This document shows, piece by piece, positions 1 to 5,007 of a stretch of 6,415 nucleotides of DNA (the stretch's first letter is position 1; each line of letters begins with the position of its first letter). A program made the translations under genes and the position numbers. This DNA is from Candidatus Giovannonibacteria bacterium RIFCSPHIGHO2_02_43_16 (GTDB lineage Bacteria; Patescibacteriota; Minisyncoccia; JACPKW01; UBA11713): assembly GCA_001778545.1 (NCBI GenBank), contig MFHJ01000009.1, forward strand, positions 1-6,415, given 5' to 3'. Below the pieces are notes generated by a model. The model ran no database searches. It saw only the letters and a list, made by a program, of their open reading frames with translations, and was not told the DNA's origin.

Positions 1-651
1 GGAGATATTTTTTATCTCCACGCGAGGCTTCTTGAGCGCTCGGCTAAATTAAGCAAAGAAAAAGGCGGAGGATCCCTGACTGCCCTGCCAATAATCGAAA
101 CGAAGCTTGGGGATGTTTCCTCATATATTCCGACAAATGTCATTTCTATTACAGATGGCCAAATTTACCTTGAGTCAGGACTTTTTTATCAGGGAGTGCG
201 TCCGGCGGTAAACGTGGGATTATCGGTTTCGCGCGTAGGTTCCGCGGCCCAGACCAAGGCGATGAAAAAAGTTGCCGGGAAAATGAGGCTGGAGCTCGCG
301 CAATTCAGGGAACTTGCGGCATTCGTTCAATTCAGCTCGGATTTAGATCCCGACACGAAAAAGAAAATAGCGCGCGGAGAGCTCTTGACCGAAATCCTGA
401 AGCAAGCGGATTTGGAGCCAGTGCCGTTTGAAAAAGCTGTCGTAATTTTATACGCGGCGCTTTCCGGAGCGATGGACAATATACCCATTCCAGAAGCGCA
501 AAGTTACGCTTCTGGACTTTTGGATTGGCTTGAAAAGCTCCATCGCGATGAAATTTTAGGCGCGATTCGAAAGTCTAGTGATTTTACAGATGAGGTCGAA
601 GAAAAACTTAAGGCAGCGATAAAAGATTATGGAATCTCTGCAAAGTCTTAA
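1..651 (+). CDS. atpA: F1Fo ATP synthase subunit alpha, C-terminal part (5' end outside window)
   Basis: The first base opens an in-frame coding region of 216 residues that ends at TAA (649-651). It is the second half of the alpha subunit, the non-catalytic nucleotide-binding subunit of the membrane-associated F1 head. The reading begins GDIFYLHARLLER, a highly conserved alpha stretch. It continues through SLTALPIIET, PTNVISITDGQIYLE and RPAVNVGLSVSRVGSAAQTK; the Arg in SVSRVGSAAQ (partial residue 78) matches the arginine finger that reaches into the beta catalytic site. The C-terminal helical domain follows. The GTG at 196 would be a false start, because conserved sequence is continuous upstream of it. 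The Walker A region lies outside the window. The gene overlaps atpG by 23 bp, which suggests translational coupling. A 10-bp-arm hairpin lies within the gene at 489-516. Identity is essentially certain; the full length is unknown. Confidence 0.97.
   Translation, partial: GDIFYLHARLLERSAKLSKEKGGGSLTALPIIETKLGDVSSYIPTNVISITDGQIYLESGLFYQGVRPAVNVGLSVSRVGSAAQTKAMKKVAGKMRLELAQFRELAAFVQFSSDLDPDTKKKIARGELLTEILKQADLEPVPFEKAVVILYAALSGAMDNIPIPEAQSYASGLLDWLEKLHRDEILGAIRKSSDFTDEVEEKLKAAIKDYGISAKS
489..516. repeat. Intragenic inverted repeat in atpA
   Basis: Two perfect 10-base arms (489-498 and 507-516, tccagaagcg and its reverse complement) flank an 8-base spacer. It lies in the part of atpA encoding a variable helical region near the C-terminus (around PEAQSYASG). 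No T-run follows, so it does not look like an intrinsic terminator. It may be chance, a folded mRNA element, or an old palindromic repeat; the sequence alone does not decide. Confidence 0.5.
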
Positions 652-1552
652 TCGAAGAAGGAAAGCAGTCCGCAGCATCGGTTCTATAACCAAAGCTATG
701 GAAGTTGTGGCCGCGATTAAAATGCGCAAAAGCGAAGAAACAGCCCTTAACTCCCGGCCCTACGCGTTTAAAGTTCTTGACCTGCTTGAAAAATTAGGGC
801 GTATTTCAGGCTTGGATAATATTTTTACCAAAACATCACCTACTGCTAAAACTTTAGTAGTGCTTATTACTTCTGACCGCGGACTTATCGGCGCTTTTAA
901 TACTCAAGTTCTGCGCGCTTTTGAGAACTTTGTCGCCCGAGATAATGGAGATTATTATTTCGCCGCTGTCGGCAAGAAAGCAGGATCGCATCTCTTAAAA
1001 AAGGGACTTGGCGCTGTAAAAAATTTTTATGGTTTCGGCGACTTCGTTAAATTGGAGGACATAGCCCCACTTTCGGATTTTGTAATGAATGGATTTATTT
1101 CTGGAGAGTGGGGAAGGGTTGTTACCGTCTCCATGCATTTCAGGAGCGCTTTGAAGCAGGAAACTCTTATTCGGGAAATTTTGCCGCTCGATTTCATGAA
1201 TATTCGAAAAACTATTTTAGAGATTATCCCGGAACATGGGCGATTCTCACACTTGGCGGCTAAGCCACTAAGCAGTGGCTTAGCCGCCTCCGTGCCGGAC
1301 TATATTTTCGAACCTTCTCCCGAGAAGTTGATGAAAAATTTGATGCCGCATCTATTAAGGATGAAGATTTACCACTTGGTTCTGGAAGCAAACGCGTCCG
1401 AGCACGCCGCCAGATATGTGGCGATGAAGAGCGCTTCGGATAATGCCGAAGATCTCTCCAAAAAACTTTTAATCCAGTTTAATAACGCGAGGCAAGCGGC
1501 TATCACGGGCGAGATGGTCGAGATGTCGGCGACCCAGAGCGCGTTAAAATAA
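629..1552 (+). CDS. atpG: F1Fo ATP synthase subunit gamma
   Basis: This is the 307-residue gamma subunit, the central rotor shaft that couples rotation of the membrane ring to catalysis in the alpha/beta hexamer. The N-terminal helix has the family signature (residues 7-33: LNRRRKAV, then SITKAMEVVAAIKMRK). The middle Rossmann-like domain carries TSDRGLIGAFN (81-91), where many family members have SSDRGLCGGFN. The C-terminal helix shows EHAARYVAMKSASDNAED and NNARQAAITGEMVEM (258-299), as expected. Length is slightly above the usual 285-295. Part of the excess is a stretch around residues 209-220 (LAAKPLSSGLAA), encoded by a perfect 15-bp-arm palindrome just before the conserved YIFEPSP segment. 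The ATG at 629 lies inside the end of atpA and fits the family N-terminus. The nearest AAGG is about 15 nt upstream, so coupling to atpA translation is likely. The gap to atpD is 4 bp. Confidence 0.97.
   Translation: MESLQSLNRRRKAVRSIGSITKAMEVVAAIKMRKSEETALNSRPYAFKVLDLLEKLGRISGLDNIFTKTSPTAKTLVVLITSDRGLIGAFNTQVLRAFENFVARDNGDYYFAAVGKKAGSHLLKKGLGAVKNFYGFGDFVKLEDIAPLSDFVMNGFISGEWGRVVTVSMHFRSALKQETLIREILPLDFMNIRKTILEIIPEHGRFSHLAAKPLSSGLAASVPDYIFEPSPEKLMKNLMPHLLRMKIYHLVLEANASEHAARYVAMKSASDNAEDLSKKLLIQFNNARQAAITGEMVEMSATQSALK
1255..1288. repeat. Perfect 15-bp-arm palindrome inside atpG
   Basis: Arms at 1255-1269 (ggcggctaagccact) and 1274-1288 (exact reverse complement) enclose the 4-base loop aagc. 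As RNA this is a very stable hairpin. It is read in frame as about 11-12 extra residues in a variable loop of gamma. No U-tract follows, so termination is unlikely. The match of the hairpin to an apparent protein insertion suggests a small palindromic element that landed in a tolerant site. Confidence 0.85.
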
Positions 1553-1556
1553 ATTT

Positions 1557-2939
1557 ATGACGAAGGGAAAAATTGTTCAAATAATCGGCCCGGTTGTAGA
1601 TGTGGAATTCGGAGGAGGCCAACAAATGCCGCCGATCGGAAACGCGCTTGAAATAGTTAAGCGAGGCTTGCCTGCCGACAGGCAGGAGAAAATAATTTTG
1701 GAAGTAGCTAGACATTTGGAGCCCGGAAGAGTTCGCGCGGTTTCCCTTTCTTCGACAGACGGGCTTTCGCGAGGCGCGGAAGTTTCTGATACTGGAGGAT
1801 TTATCAAAGTCCCAGTAGGCCCCGAAGTCTTGGGGCGGATTTTTAACGTAAACGGTGAACTTATTGATCGTGGGAAGGATATTAATTTCAAGAAATATTG
1901 GCCAATTCGGAGACCAGCGCCTCTGCTCACGGAGCAATCCACCAAGACCGAAATTTTTGAGACGGGGATTAAAGTAATCGACTTGCTAGCTCCTTTTATA
2001 AAAGGAGGAAAAGTCGGCTTATTCGGAGGGGCCGGCGTTGGCAAAACAGTCTTGCTCATGGAGCTGATAAGAAATGTTGCCGAAGAATCAGGTGGGGCTT
2101 CAATTTTTGCCGGTGTCGGCGAGCGCACGCGCGAAGGAAATGATTTGTATACGGAAATGAAAGAGTCGGGAGTAATTAACAAAACCGCGCTTGTATTCGG
2201 GCAGATGAATGAAGTTCCGGGGGCGCGCTTGCGAGTTGCTCTTTCGGCGCTGACGATGGCGGAATATTTCAGAGATGAAGAAAGGAAGGACGTCCTTTTG
2301 TTTATCGATAATATTTTCCGCTTTTCGCAGGCGGGCTCGGAAGTCTCGACTTTGCTCGGGCGCTTGCCTTCCGCTGTCGGATATCAGCCGACTTTAGCAT
2401 CGGAGATGGGGGAGCTTCAGGAAAGGATTACTTCTACAAATAAAGGGTCCATAACTTCCGTTCAGGCGATTTACGTTCCGGCGGACGACATTACGGATCC
2501 CGCTCCGGCAACGACATTCGCGCATCTCGACTCGACCATCGTGCTTGCCAGATCGCTTACAGAAATCGGAATTTATCCTGCGGTTGATCCTCTTGATTCA
2601 ACTTCAGCGGCGCTCAATCCGAAAATAGTCGGCGAAGAGCATTACCGTGTGGCGCGAAGCGTCCAGGAAATTTTGCAGCGCTATAAAGAGCTTCAGGACA
2701 TCATAGCCATTTTAGGCTTGGAGGAGCTTTCTGATGAAGATAAGCTTGTTGTGTCCCGAGCGAGGAAAGTCCAGAAATTCTTATCCCAGCCATTTTTCGT
2801 CGGAGAGACTTTTACTGGGCGGCCCGGCAGATATGTTCCTCTCTCGAAAACGATATCGGATTTCAAAGATATCATTAATGGCGCATACGATTCTAAGCCG
2901 GAAGATTTCTTTTACATGAAAGGCGCTCTTAACAATTAA
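1557..2939 (+). CDS. atpD: F1Fo ATP synthase subunit beta (catalytic)
   Basis: This is the 460-residue catalytic subunit, which makes or hydrolyses ATP at the F1 head; the length is normal for the family. The N-terminal barrel opens KGKIVQIIGPVVDVEF. The P-loop GGAGVGKT is at 157-164, the catalytic-glutamate segment GERTREGND at 188-196, and Walker B VLLFIDNIFRF at 246-256 (Asp251). YVPADDITDPAPATTF at 306-321 and the DELSEED-like EELSDEDK at 389-396 are present, the latter with conservative changes. Residues about 36-43 (RGLPADRQ) look like extra loop sequence compared with the E. coli protein, and they are encoded by a hairpin at 1667-1686. The ATG at 1557 is 4 bp after the atpG stop and has no visible Shine-Dalgarno sequence. 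Initiation therefore probably depends on ribosomes finishing atpG. All key catalytic motifs are intact. Confidence 0.98.
   Translation: MTKGKIVQIIGPVVDVEFGGGQQMPPIGNALEIVKRGLPADRQEKIILEVARHLEPGRVRAVSLSSTDGLSRGAEVSDTGGFIKVPVGPEVLGRIFNVNGELIDRGKDINFKKYWPIRRPAPLLTEQSTKTEIFETGIKVIDLLAPFIKGGKVGLFGGAGVGKTVLLMELIRNVAEESGGASIFAGVGERTREGNDLYTEMKESGVINKTALVFGQMNEVPGARLRVALSALTMAEYFRDEERKDVLLFIDNIFRFSQAGSEVSTLLGRLPSAVGYQPTLASEMGELQERITSTNKGSITSVQAIYVPADDITDPAPATTFAHLDSTIVLARSLTEIGIYPAVDPLDSTSAALNPKIVGEEHYRVARSVQEILQRYKELQDIIAILGLEELSDEDKLVVSRARKVQKFLSQPFFVGETFTGRPGRYVPLSKTISDFKDIINGAYDSKPEDFFYMKGALNN
1667..1686. repeat. Short GC-rich hairpin element inside atpD
   Basis: Arms 1667-1674 (cttgcctg) and 1679-1686 (caggcagg) pair over 8 bp, including one G-T pair, around the loop ccga. 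The element contains the palindromic cctgcc...ggcagg core. It is translated in frame as about LPADRQ in a loop of the beta N-terminal barrel where relatives have fewer residues. From memory, similar cctgcc/ggcagg palindromes giving LPAxRQ-type peptides recur in CPR genomes; I could not search for this. Confidence 0.65.
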
Positions 2940-2948
2940 AATTGAGAC

Positions 2949-3188
2949 ATGAAACTTACAATTTATTCTTTGAAGGGAGTTGAATTCGAAGGCGAGGCTG
3001 CGTCTTTCAACGTCCGGGCAGAGGATGGAGAAATTACGGTCCTGGATCATCATAGGCCTCTGATTACTTTGCTTGCGGGCGGAACCGCGAAAATAGGACT
3101 CCCGGACTCAAGCGTGAAAAACTTTCAGATAAGCTCCGGTTTTTTGGAAATGGATGACCGGAACAACTTGAGTATTCTCGCGGATTAG
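2949..3188 (+). CDS. atpC: F1Fo ATP synthase subunit epsilon, N-terminal domain only
   Basis: This 79-residue protein begins MKLTIYSLKGVEFEGEAASFNVRAEDGEITVLDHHRPLITLLAGG, the beta-sandwich pattern of epsilon that binds gamma and the c-ring. It includes the conserved G-E-I-T-V-L-xx-H-xx-L/I segment (27-41). It ends at ILAD, where the sandwich domain of ordinary epsilon (about 130-140 residues) normally runs into a two-helix C-terminal domain. That domain, which can insert into the head and inhibit ATP hydrolysis, is absent. The stop TAG is followed within 20 bp by tRNA-Thr, so no room remains for a frameshifted continuation. The start ATG is 9 bp after the atpD stop with no convincing Shine-Dalgarno sequence. 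It is the last gene of the operon, and no terminator follows directly. Confidence 0.93.
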   Translation: MKLTIYSLKGVEFEGEAASFNVRAEDGEITVLDHHRPLITLLAGGTAKIGLPDSSVKNFQISSGFLEMDDRNNLSILAD

Positions 3189-3197
3189 CGCTATATT
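3168..3197 (+). promoter_or_regulatory. Predicted promoter for tRNA-Thr
   Basis: A -35 box TTGAGT (3168-3173, 4 of 6 to consensus) and a -10 box TATATT (3192-3197, 5 of 6) are separated by 18 bp. The expected start would be near 3204, three bases before the mature tRNA 5' end at 3207. The promoter lies over the last codons of atpC. It would uncouple tRNA-Thr, rpmG and the genes after them from the ATP synthase operon, although read-through from atp is also possible. Confidence 0.5.
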
Positions 3198-3206
3198 TAG
3201 AGTTAT

Positions 3207-3277
3207 GCCCGGATAGTTCAGCGGCAGAACAGATCCATGGTAAGGATCAAACGAGAGTTCGACTCTCTCTCCGGGCT
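3207..3277 (+). tRNA. tRNA-Thr (anticodon GGT)
   Basis: It folds as a complete 71-nt cloverleaf without CCA. The acceptor stem gcccgga pairs with tccgggc (7 bp). The D arm is gttc/gaac with a 7-nt loop. The anticodon stem is gatcc/ggatc with loop atggtaa, giving anticodon GGT, which reads ACC and ACT. A 4-nt variable loop precedes the T arm gagag/ctctc with loop ttcgact. The discriminator is T and the following bases are ctgc, so CCA is not encoded and must be added after transcription. It lies 18 nt after atpC and 16 nt before rpmG. Confidence 0.96.
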
Positions 3278-3293
3278 CTGCTAGAATGAAAAC

Positions 3294-3452
3294 ATGTCCC
3301 AAGTGAACTTAATAAAATTTCAGTGCAGTAAATGCAAGAGGTTCAACTACTATTCCACCAAGAACAAAAAGAAAGTTGAGCGGAAATTGGAGTTTAGTAA
3401 ATTCTGTCGCTGGTGTAAGAAAAGAACGCCGCATAAAGAGGCAAAGGCCTAG
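3294..3452 (+). CDS. rpmG: 50S ribosomal protein L33 (zinc-ribbon form)
   Basis: This 52-residue gene is easily missed because of its size. The protein starts MSQVNLIKFQCSKCKRFNYY and carries STKNKKK (21-27), LEFSKFC (32-38) and TPHKEAK (45-51). This matches L33 of the large ribosomal subunit (compare the family's TTKNK, L-x-K-Y-C and T-x-H-K-E-T). Both zinc-binding CxxC pairs are present: Cys11/Cys14 and Cys38/Cys41. This is therefore the zinc-containing L33 form. The ATG at 3294 fits the family N-terminus; the ATG at 3286 is in another frame. No Shine-Dalgarno sequence is visible, and the start lies only 16 nt past the tRNA-Thr 3' end, so the ribosome may load on RNA released by tRNA processing. 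The stop is followed 3 nt later by the next gene. Confidence 0.95.
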   Translation: MSQVNLIKFQCSKCKRFNYYSTKNKKKVERKLEFSKFCRWCKKRTPHKEAKA

Positions 3453-3455
3453 ATT

Positions 3456-4187
3456 ATGTCCTCATCTATAGGAATATTTGGATTGGCCGCGGCCGCGGGT
3501 TATTTTATAGTGCCTCTTTTTCTTTCTAAAGAAGATTTGGAGCACTATCTTTCCCGTACGACAAATTCCGAGGCGGAGTGGAGAGATTACCTTTTGCGCC
3601 CAGTGACGGATTTTCTGGACGAGCATCTCCATTTTATAAGCCCAAATTTCATAAGCCTGATCGGCTTTGCCCTCGTCGCATTTATTGCGTATCTTTTCAG
3701 CATCAAAGCTGATTACCTCGTCATATTCGCGGTGACGATAGTTACGGGATTCACTGATATGCTTGACGGTTCTCTCGCGCGGAACGCAAAAAGAGTGACG
3801 AAGACAGGCGTCATTTTGGATGTTACTCGGGATTTCGCGCTCGTGATCGTTTTGAGTTATTATCTCATTTTATACCAATTTTTGTCCGACGATTTATTTT
3901 TTTGGTTTCTGGTCGGGTATATTTTTCTTGGAGTCATCAGGAATCTTGAATTTAAATTCGCCTCCGGAAAATTTTCGCTCGAAGAAGATTATAAATTCAT
4001 CCTTGATCGCCTGCGCCTTTTTATATATATTGTGGGTATTCTCGCTTTGATTTTAACGCCGCTTTCGGAAAATTTCAGAACACTCGGCGAGACCTTCATA
4101 ATATCTTCCATCGTCATGACGTGGATTTCCGTCCTCTTCCACTCGGCGCATTTAAAAATTTTGCGGGATGAGAGATTGGGGGTGTAG
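3456..4187 (+). CDS. CDP-alcohol phosphatidyltransferase family membrane enzyme (PgsA-like candidate)
   Basis: This 243-residue integral membrane protein has a perfect CDP-alcohol phosphatidyltransferase signature, D-x2-D-G-x2-A-R-x8-G-x3-D-x3-D: Asp101, Asp104, Gly105, Ala108, Arg109, Gly118, Asp122, Asp126. These residues bind the metal ions and CDP-diacylglycerol, and the enzyme transfers the phosphatidyl group to an alcohol. The motif is preceded by SPNFISLIGF (62-71), like the PN-x-I-T segment of PgsA. Hydrophobic segments lie near 5-22, 66-80, 86-100, 127-141, 148-163, 188-202 and 213-228. The acceptor alcohol cannot be read from the motif. Glycerol-3-phosphate (PgsA) is favoured because pgpA, the next step, is the convergent neighbour; inositol phosphate or another alcohol remains possible. 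AAAGG at 3443-3447, inside rpmG, is a plausible ribosome binding site 8 nt before the ATG. The last 10 bases overlap tRNA-Trp. Confidence 0.9.
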   Translation: MSSSIGIFGLAAAAGYFIVPLFLSKEDLEHYLSRTTNSEAEWRDYLLRPVTDFLDEHLHFISPNFISLIGFALVAFIAYLFSIKADYLVIFAVTIVTGFTDMLDGSLARNAKRVTKTGVILDVTRDFALVIVLSYYLILYQFLSDDLFFWFLVGYIFLGVIRNLEFKFASGKFSLEEDYKFILDRLRLFIYIVGILALILTPLSENFRTLGETFIISSIVMTWISVLFHSAHLKILRDERLGV

Positions 4188-4251
4188 TTTAATGGTAGAA
4201 CGCTGGTCTCCAAAACCAGCAGTCAGGGTTCGATTCCTTGCGCCCCCGCCA
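4178..4251 (+). tRNA. tRNA-Trp (anticodon CCA), CCA tail encoded
   Basis: The 74-nt gene folds fully. The acceptor gggggtg pairs with cgccccc (one G-T pair). The D arm is gttt/gaac. The anticodon stem ctggt/accag has loop ctccaaa, anticodon CCA. A 4-nt variable loop precedes the T arm caggg/ccttg with loop ttcgatt. The discriminator is G, as expected for bacterial tRNA-Trp, and it is followed by a genome-encoded CCA (4249-4251). The first 10 bases overlap the upstream CDS, whose TAG stop forms tRNA positions 8-10. Confidence 0.96.
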
Positions 4252-4274
4252 GAATAATTGGTGTGTCACTATAT

Positions 4275-4286
4275 TCACGATCGTGA
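4275..4286. repeat. 12-bp perfect palindrome between tRNA-Trp and the terminator
   Basis: tcacgatcgtga equals its own reverse complement. With no loop it makes a poor hairpin, so if functional it would suit a dimeric DNA-binding protein. It sits at the 3' end of a transcription unit, which is an unusual place for an operator, and may be chance. Confidence 0.3.
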
Positions 4287-4301
4287 GAATACTTACTTTT
4301 T

Positions 4302-4342
4302 AAAAACCGCCGGAGGTCATGGGGATGACGCGGCGGTTTTTT
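4302..4342. terminator. Bidirectional intrinsic terminator
   Basis: Outer arms 4302-4312 (aaaaaccgccg) and 4331-4341 (its reverse complement) pair over 11 bp. Above a small asymmetric bulge an inner 5-bp stem (gtcat/atgac) closes the loop gggg. A T-run follows on the plus strand and the A-tract gives the equivalent T-run on the minus strand. It can therefore stop the tRNA-Thr to tRNA-Trp unit from the left and pgpA transcripts from the right, which fits its position between convergent genes. Confidence 0.88.
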
Positions 4343-4370
4343 GAAAGATTTCTTGGCGGGTAGTTCGCGG

Positions 4371-4868
4371 TTAGGTAAAAATGGAAGCGGTTAGCCACGC
4401 CGCATATATTCCAGCTACAGTGTCATCCAACATAATTCCAGCCGGGTTTTTGAGCTTATCAAAGTATTTGGCCGGCTGAATCTTTACGATGTCGAAAAAA
4501 CGGAAAGCCAGGAAAGCCGTTAAGATAGCTGGCAAGAAATTGCCATGTATCCAGAGAAGCGGGAGGCAGGCGATCAAGATGCCAAGAACCTCATCTATGA
4601 CGATTTGGTTTTGGTCGCGGCTTCTCGTTTTTCCTTTCCAGTCTATTTTGGGTCCAAGCTCCCGCTCAGAGATAGGAATACTCCAGAGGCCGAGGAGAAA
4701 AAGGATCAGGATGGTCGCTAGATAGAAATATATCCGGAAAGATGCGATATATGCGAGAGGTAGCGCGGCGAGGCTTCCGTAAGTCCCTGCCATACCTCTG
4801 AAAAAAATTGGAGGGATGAGTCCGATCCCGAACCAAGTCGCTATCATAAGAGCTAATTTACGCTCCAT
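4371..4868 (-). CDS. pgpA: Phosphatidylglycerophosphatase A
   Basis: This 165-residue membrane phosphatase removes phosphate from phosphatidylglycerophosphate to give phosphatidylglycerol. Family landmarks run in order: TWFGIGLIPP then GTYGSLAALPL (11-38), VIDEVLGILI (90-99, Asp92 and Glu93), FRFFDIVKIQPAKYFDKL (122-139), and PAGIMLDDTVAGIYAAW (142-158) with the paired acidic Asp148-Asp149. The usual K-P-x-P after the FR-x-FD motif reads K-I-Q-P here, a mild departure. Hydrophobic stretches at about 32-64, 92-107 and 111-125 fit a polytopic protein, and the length is normal. The ATG at 4866-4868 has a strong AAAGGAG site 6 nt upstream. It is the only minus-strand gene in the window: convergent with the phosphatidyltransferase, with which it would share a pathway if that enzyme is PgsA, and divergent from yjjX. 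Confidence 0.93.
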   Translation of the reverse strand: MERKLALMIATWFGIGLIPPIFFRGMAGTYGSLAALPLAYIASFRIYFYLATILILFLLGLWSIPISERELGPKIDWKGKTRSRDQNQIVIDEVLGILIACLPLLWIHGNFLPAILTAFLAFRFFDIVKIQPAKYFDKLKNPAGIMLDDTVAGIYAAWLTASIFT

Positions 4869-4874
4869 AGAGCA

Positions 4875-4881
4875 CTCCTTT
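4875..4881 (-). promoter_or_regulatory. Strong ribosome binding site of pgpA
   Basis: The minus strand reads AAAGGAG, then 6 nt, then the pgpA ATG. This near-consensus Shine-Dalgarno sequence fixes the start and contrasts with the ATP synthase genes, which have none that is clear. Confidence 0.85.
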
Positions 4882-4899
4882 CAAAACAGCGTTTGCCCC

Positions 4900-4928
4900 A
4901 AACTAGCGCAGTCTCAATATTAAATCAA
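4900..4928 (-). promoter_or_regulatory. Possible pgpA promoter
   Basis: On the minus strand TTGATT (plus positions 4923-4928, 4 of 6 to the -35 consensus) is followed after 17 bp by TAGTTT (4900-4905, 3 of 6 to the -10 consensus). This would start transcription about 25 nt before the pgpA ATG. The -10 match is weak and other AT-rich hexamers lie nearby, so it is only a candidate. Confidence 0.25.
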
Positions 4929-4943
4929 CTTCCTAAATTTATT

Positions 4944-4972
4944 TTGCTTATTTCTTTGGATTTTGCTACTTT
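4944..4972 (+). promoter_or_regulatory. Possible promoter of the yjjX-type gene
   Basis: TTGCTT (4944-4949) is followed by exactly 17 bp and TACTTT (4967-4972), with a TG one base upstream as in extended -10 promoters. Each hexamer matches only 3 of 6 consensus bases. The predicted leader of roughly 30 nt contains the strong ribosome binding site at 4996-5002. Confidence 0.3.
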
Positions 4973-4995
4973 TTGAGGGAACAGAATCTTTAACT

Positions 4996-5002
4996 GGAGG
5001 TG
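4996..5002 (+). promoter_or_regulatory. Ribosome binding site deciding the yjjX start
   Basis: GGAGGTG lies 5-7 nt before the ATG at 5008. An in-frame TTG at 4963 would add 15 residues (LLFEGTESLTGGAFM-type sequence) unlike the family N-terminus, and it would place this site inside the gene. The ATG at 5008 is therefore preferred. Confidence 0.85.
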
Positions 5003-5007
5003 CTTTT

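Noticed and set aside
1..19. A 7-bp-arm hairpin (ggagata/tatctcc) around five T residues at the very start
   Set aside because: It encodes GDIFYLH, a motif strongly conserved in the alpha subunit, so the symmetry is most simply a by-product of codons.
196..198. GTG as the start of a 151-residue gene
   Set aside because: Alpha-subunit homology is continuous from base 1 through this point in the same frame; the GTG is an internal valine codon.
1577..2182. A 201-codon open frame on the minus strand opposite atpD
   Set aside because: It lies entirely antisense to a highly conserved gene, its product resembles no family I know, and there is no ribosome binding site. It is a shadow of atpD codon composition.
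3485..3498. Overlapping GC palindromes (ggccgcggccgcgg) near the start of the phosphatidyltransferase gene
   Set aside because: It simply encodes a run of alanines in the first hydrophobic segment.
4963..5007. Upstream TTG start adding 15 residues to the YjjX-type protein
   Set aside because: The Shine-Dalgarno sequence GGAGGTG would fall inside the gene, and the family N-terminus corresponds to the ATG at 5008.
4869..5007. Riboswitch or other structured leader in the divergent pgpA/yjjX region
   Set aside because: The region is only about 140 bp and AT-rich. I see no extended pairing or known conserved leader motif, only candidate promoters and ribosome binding sites.
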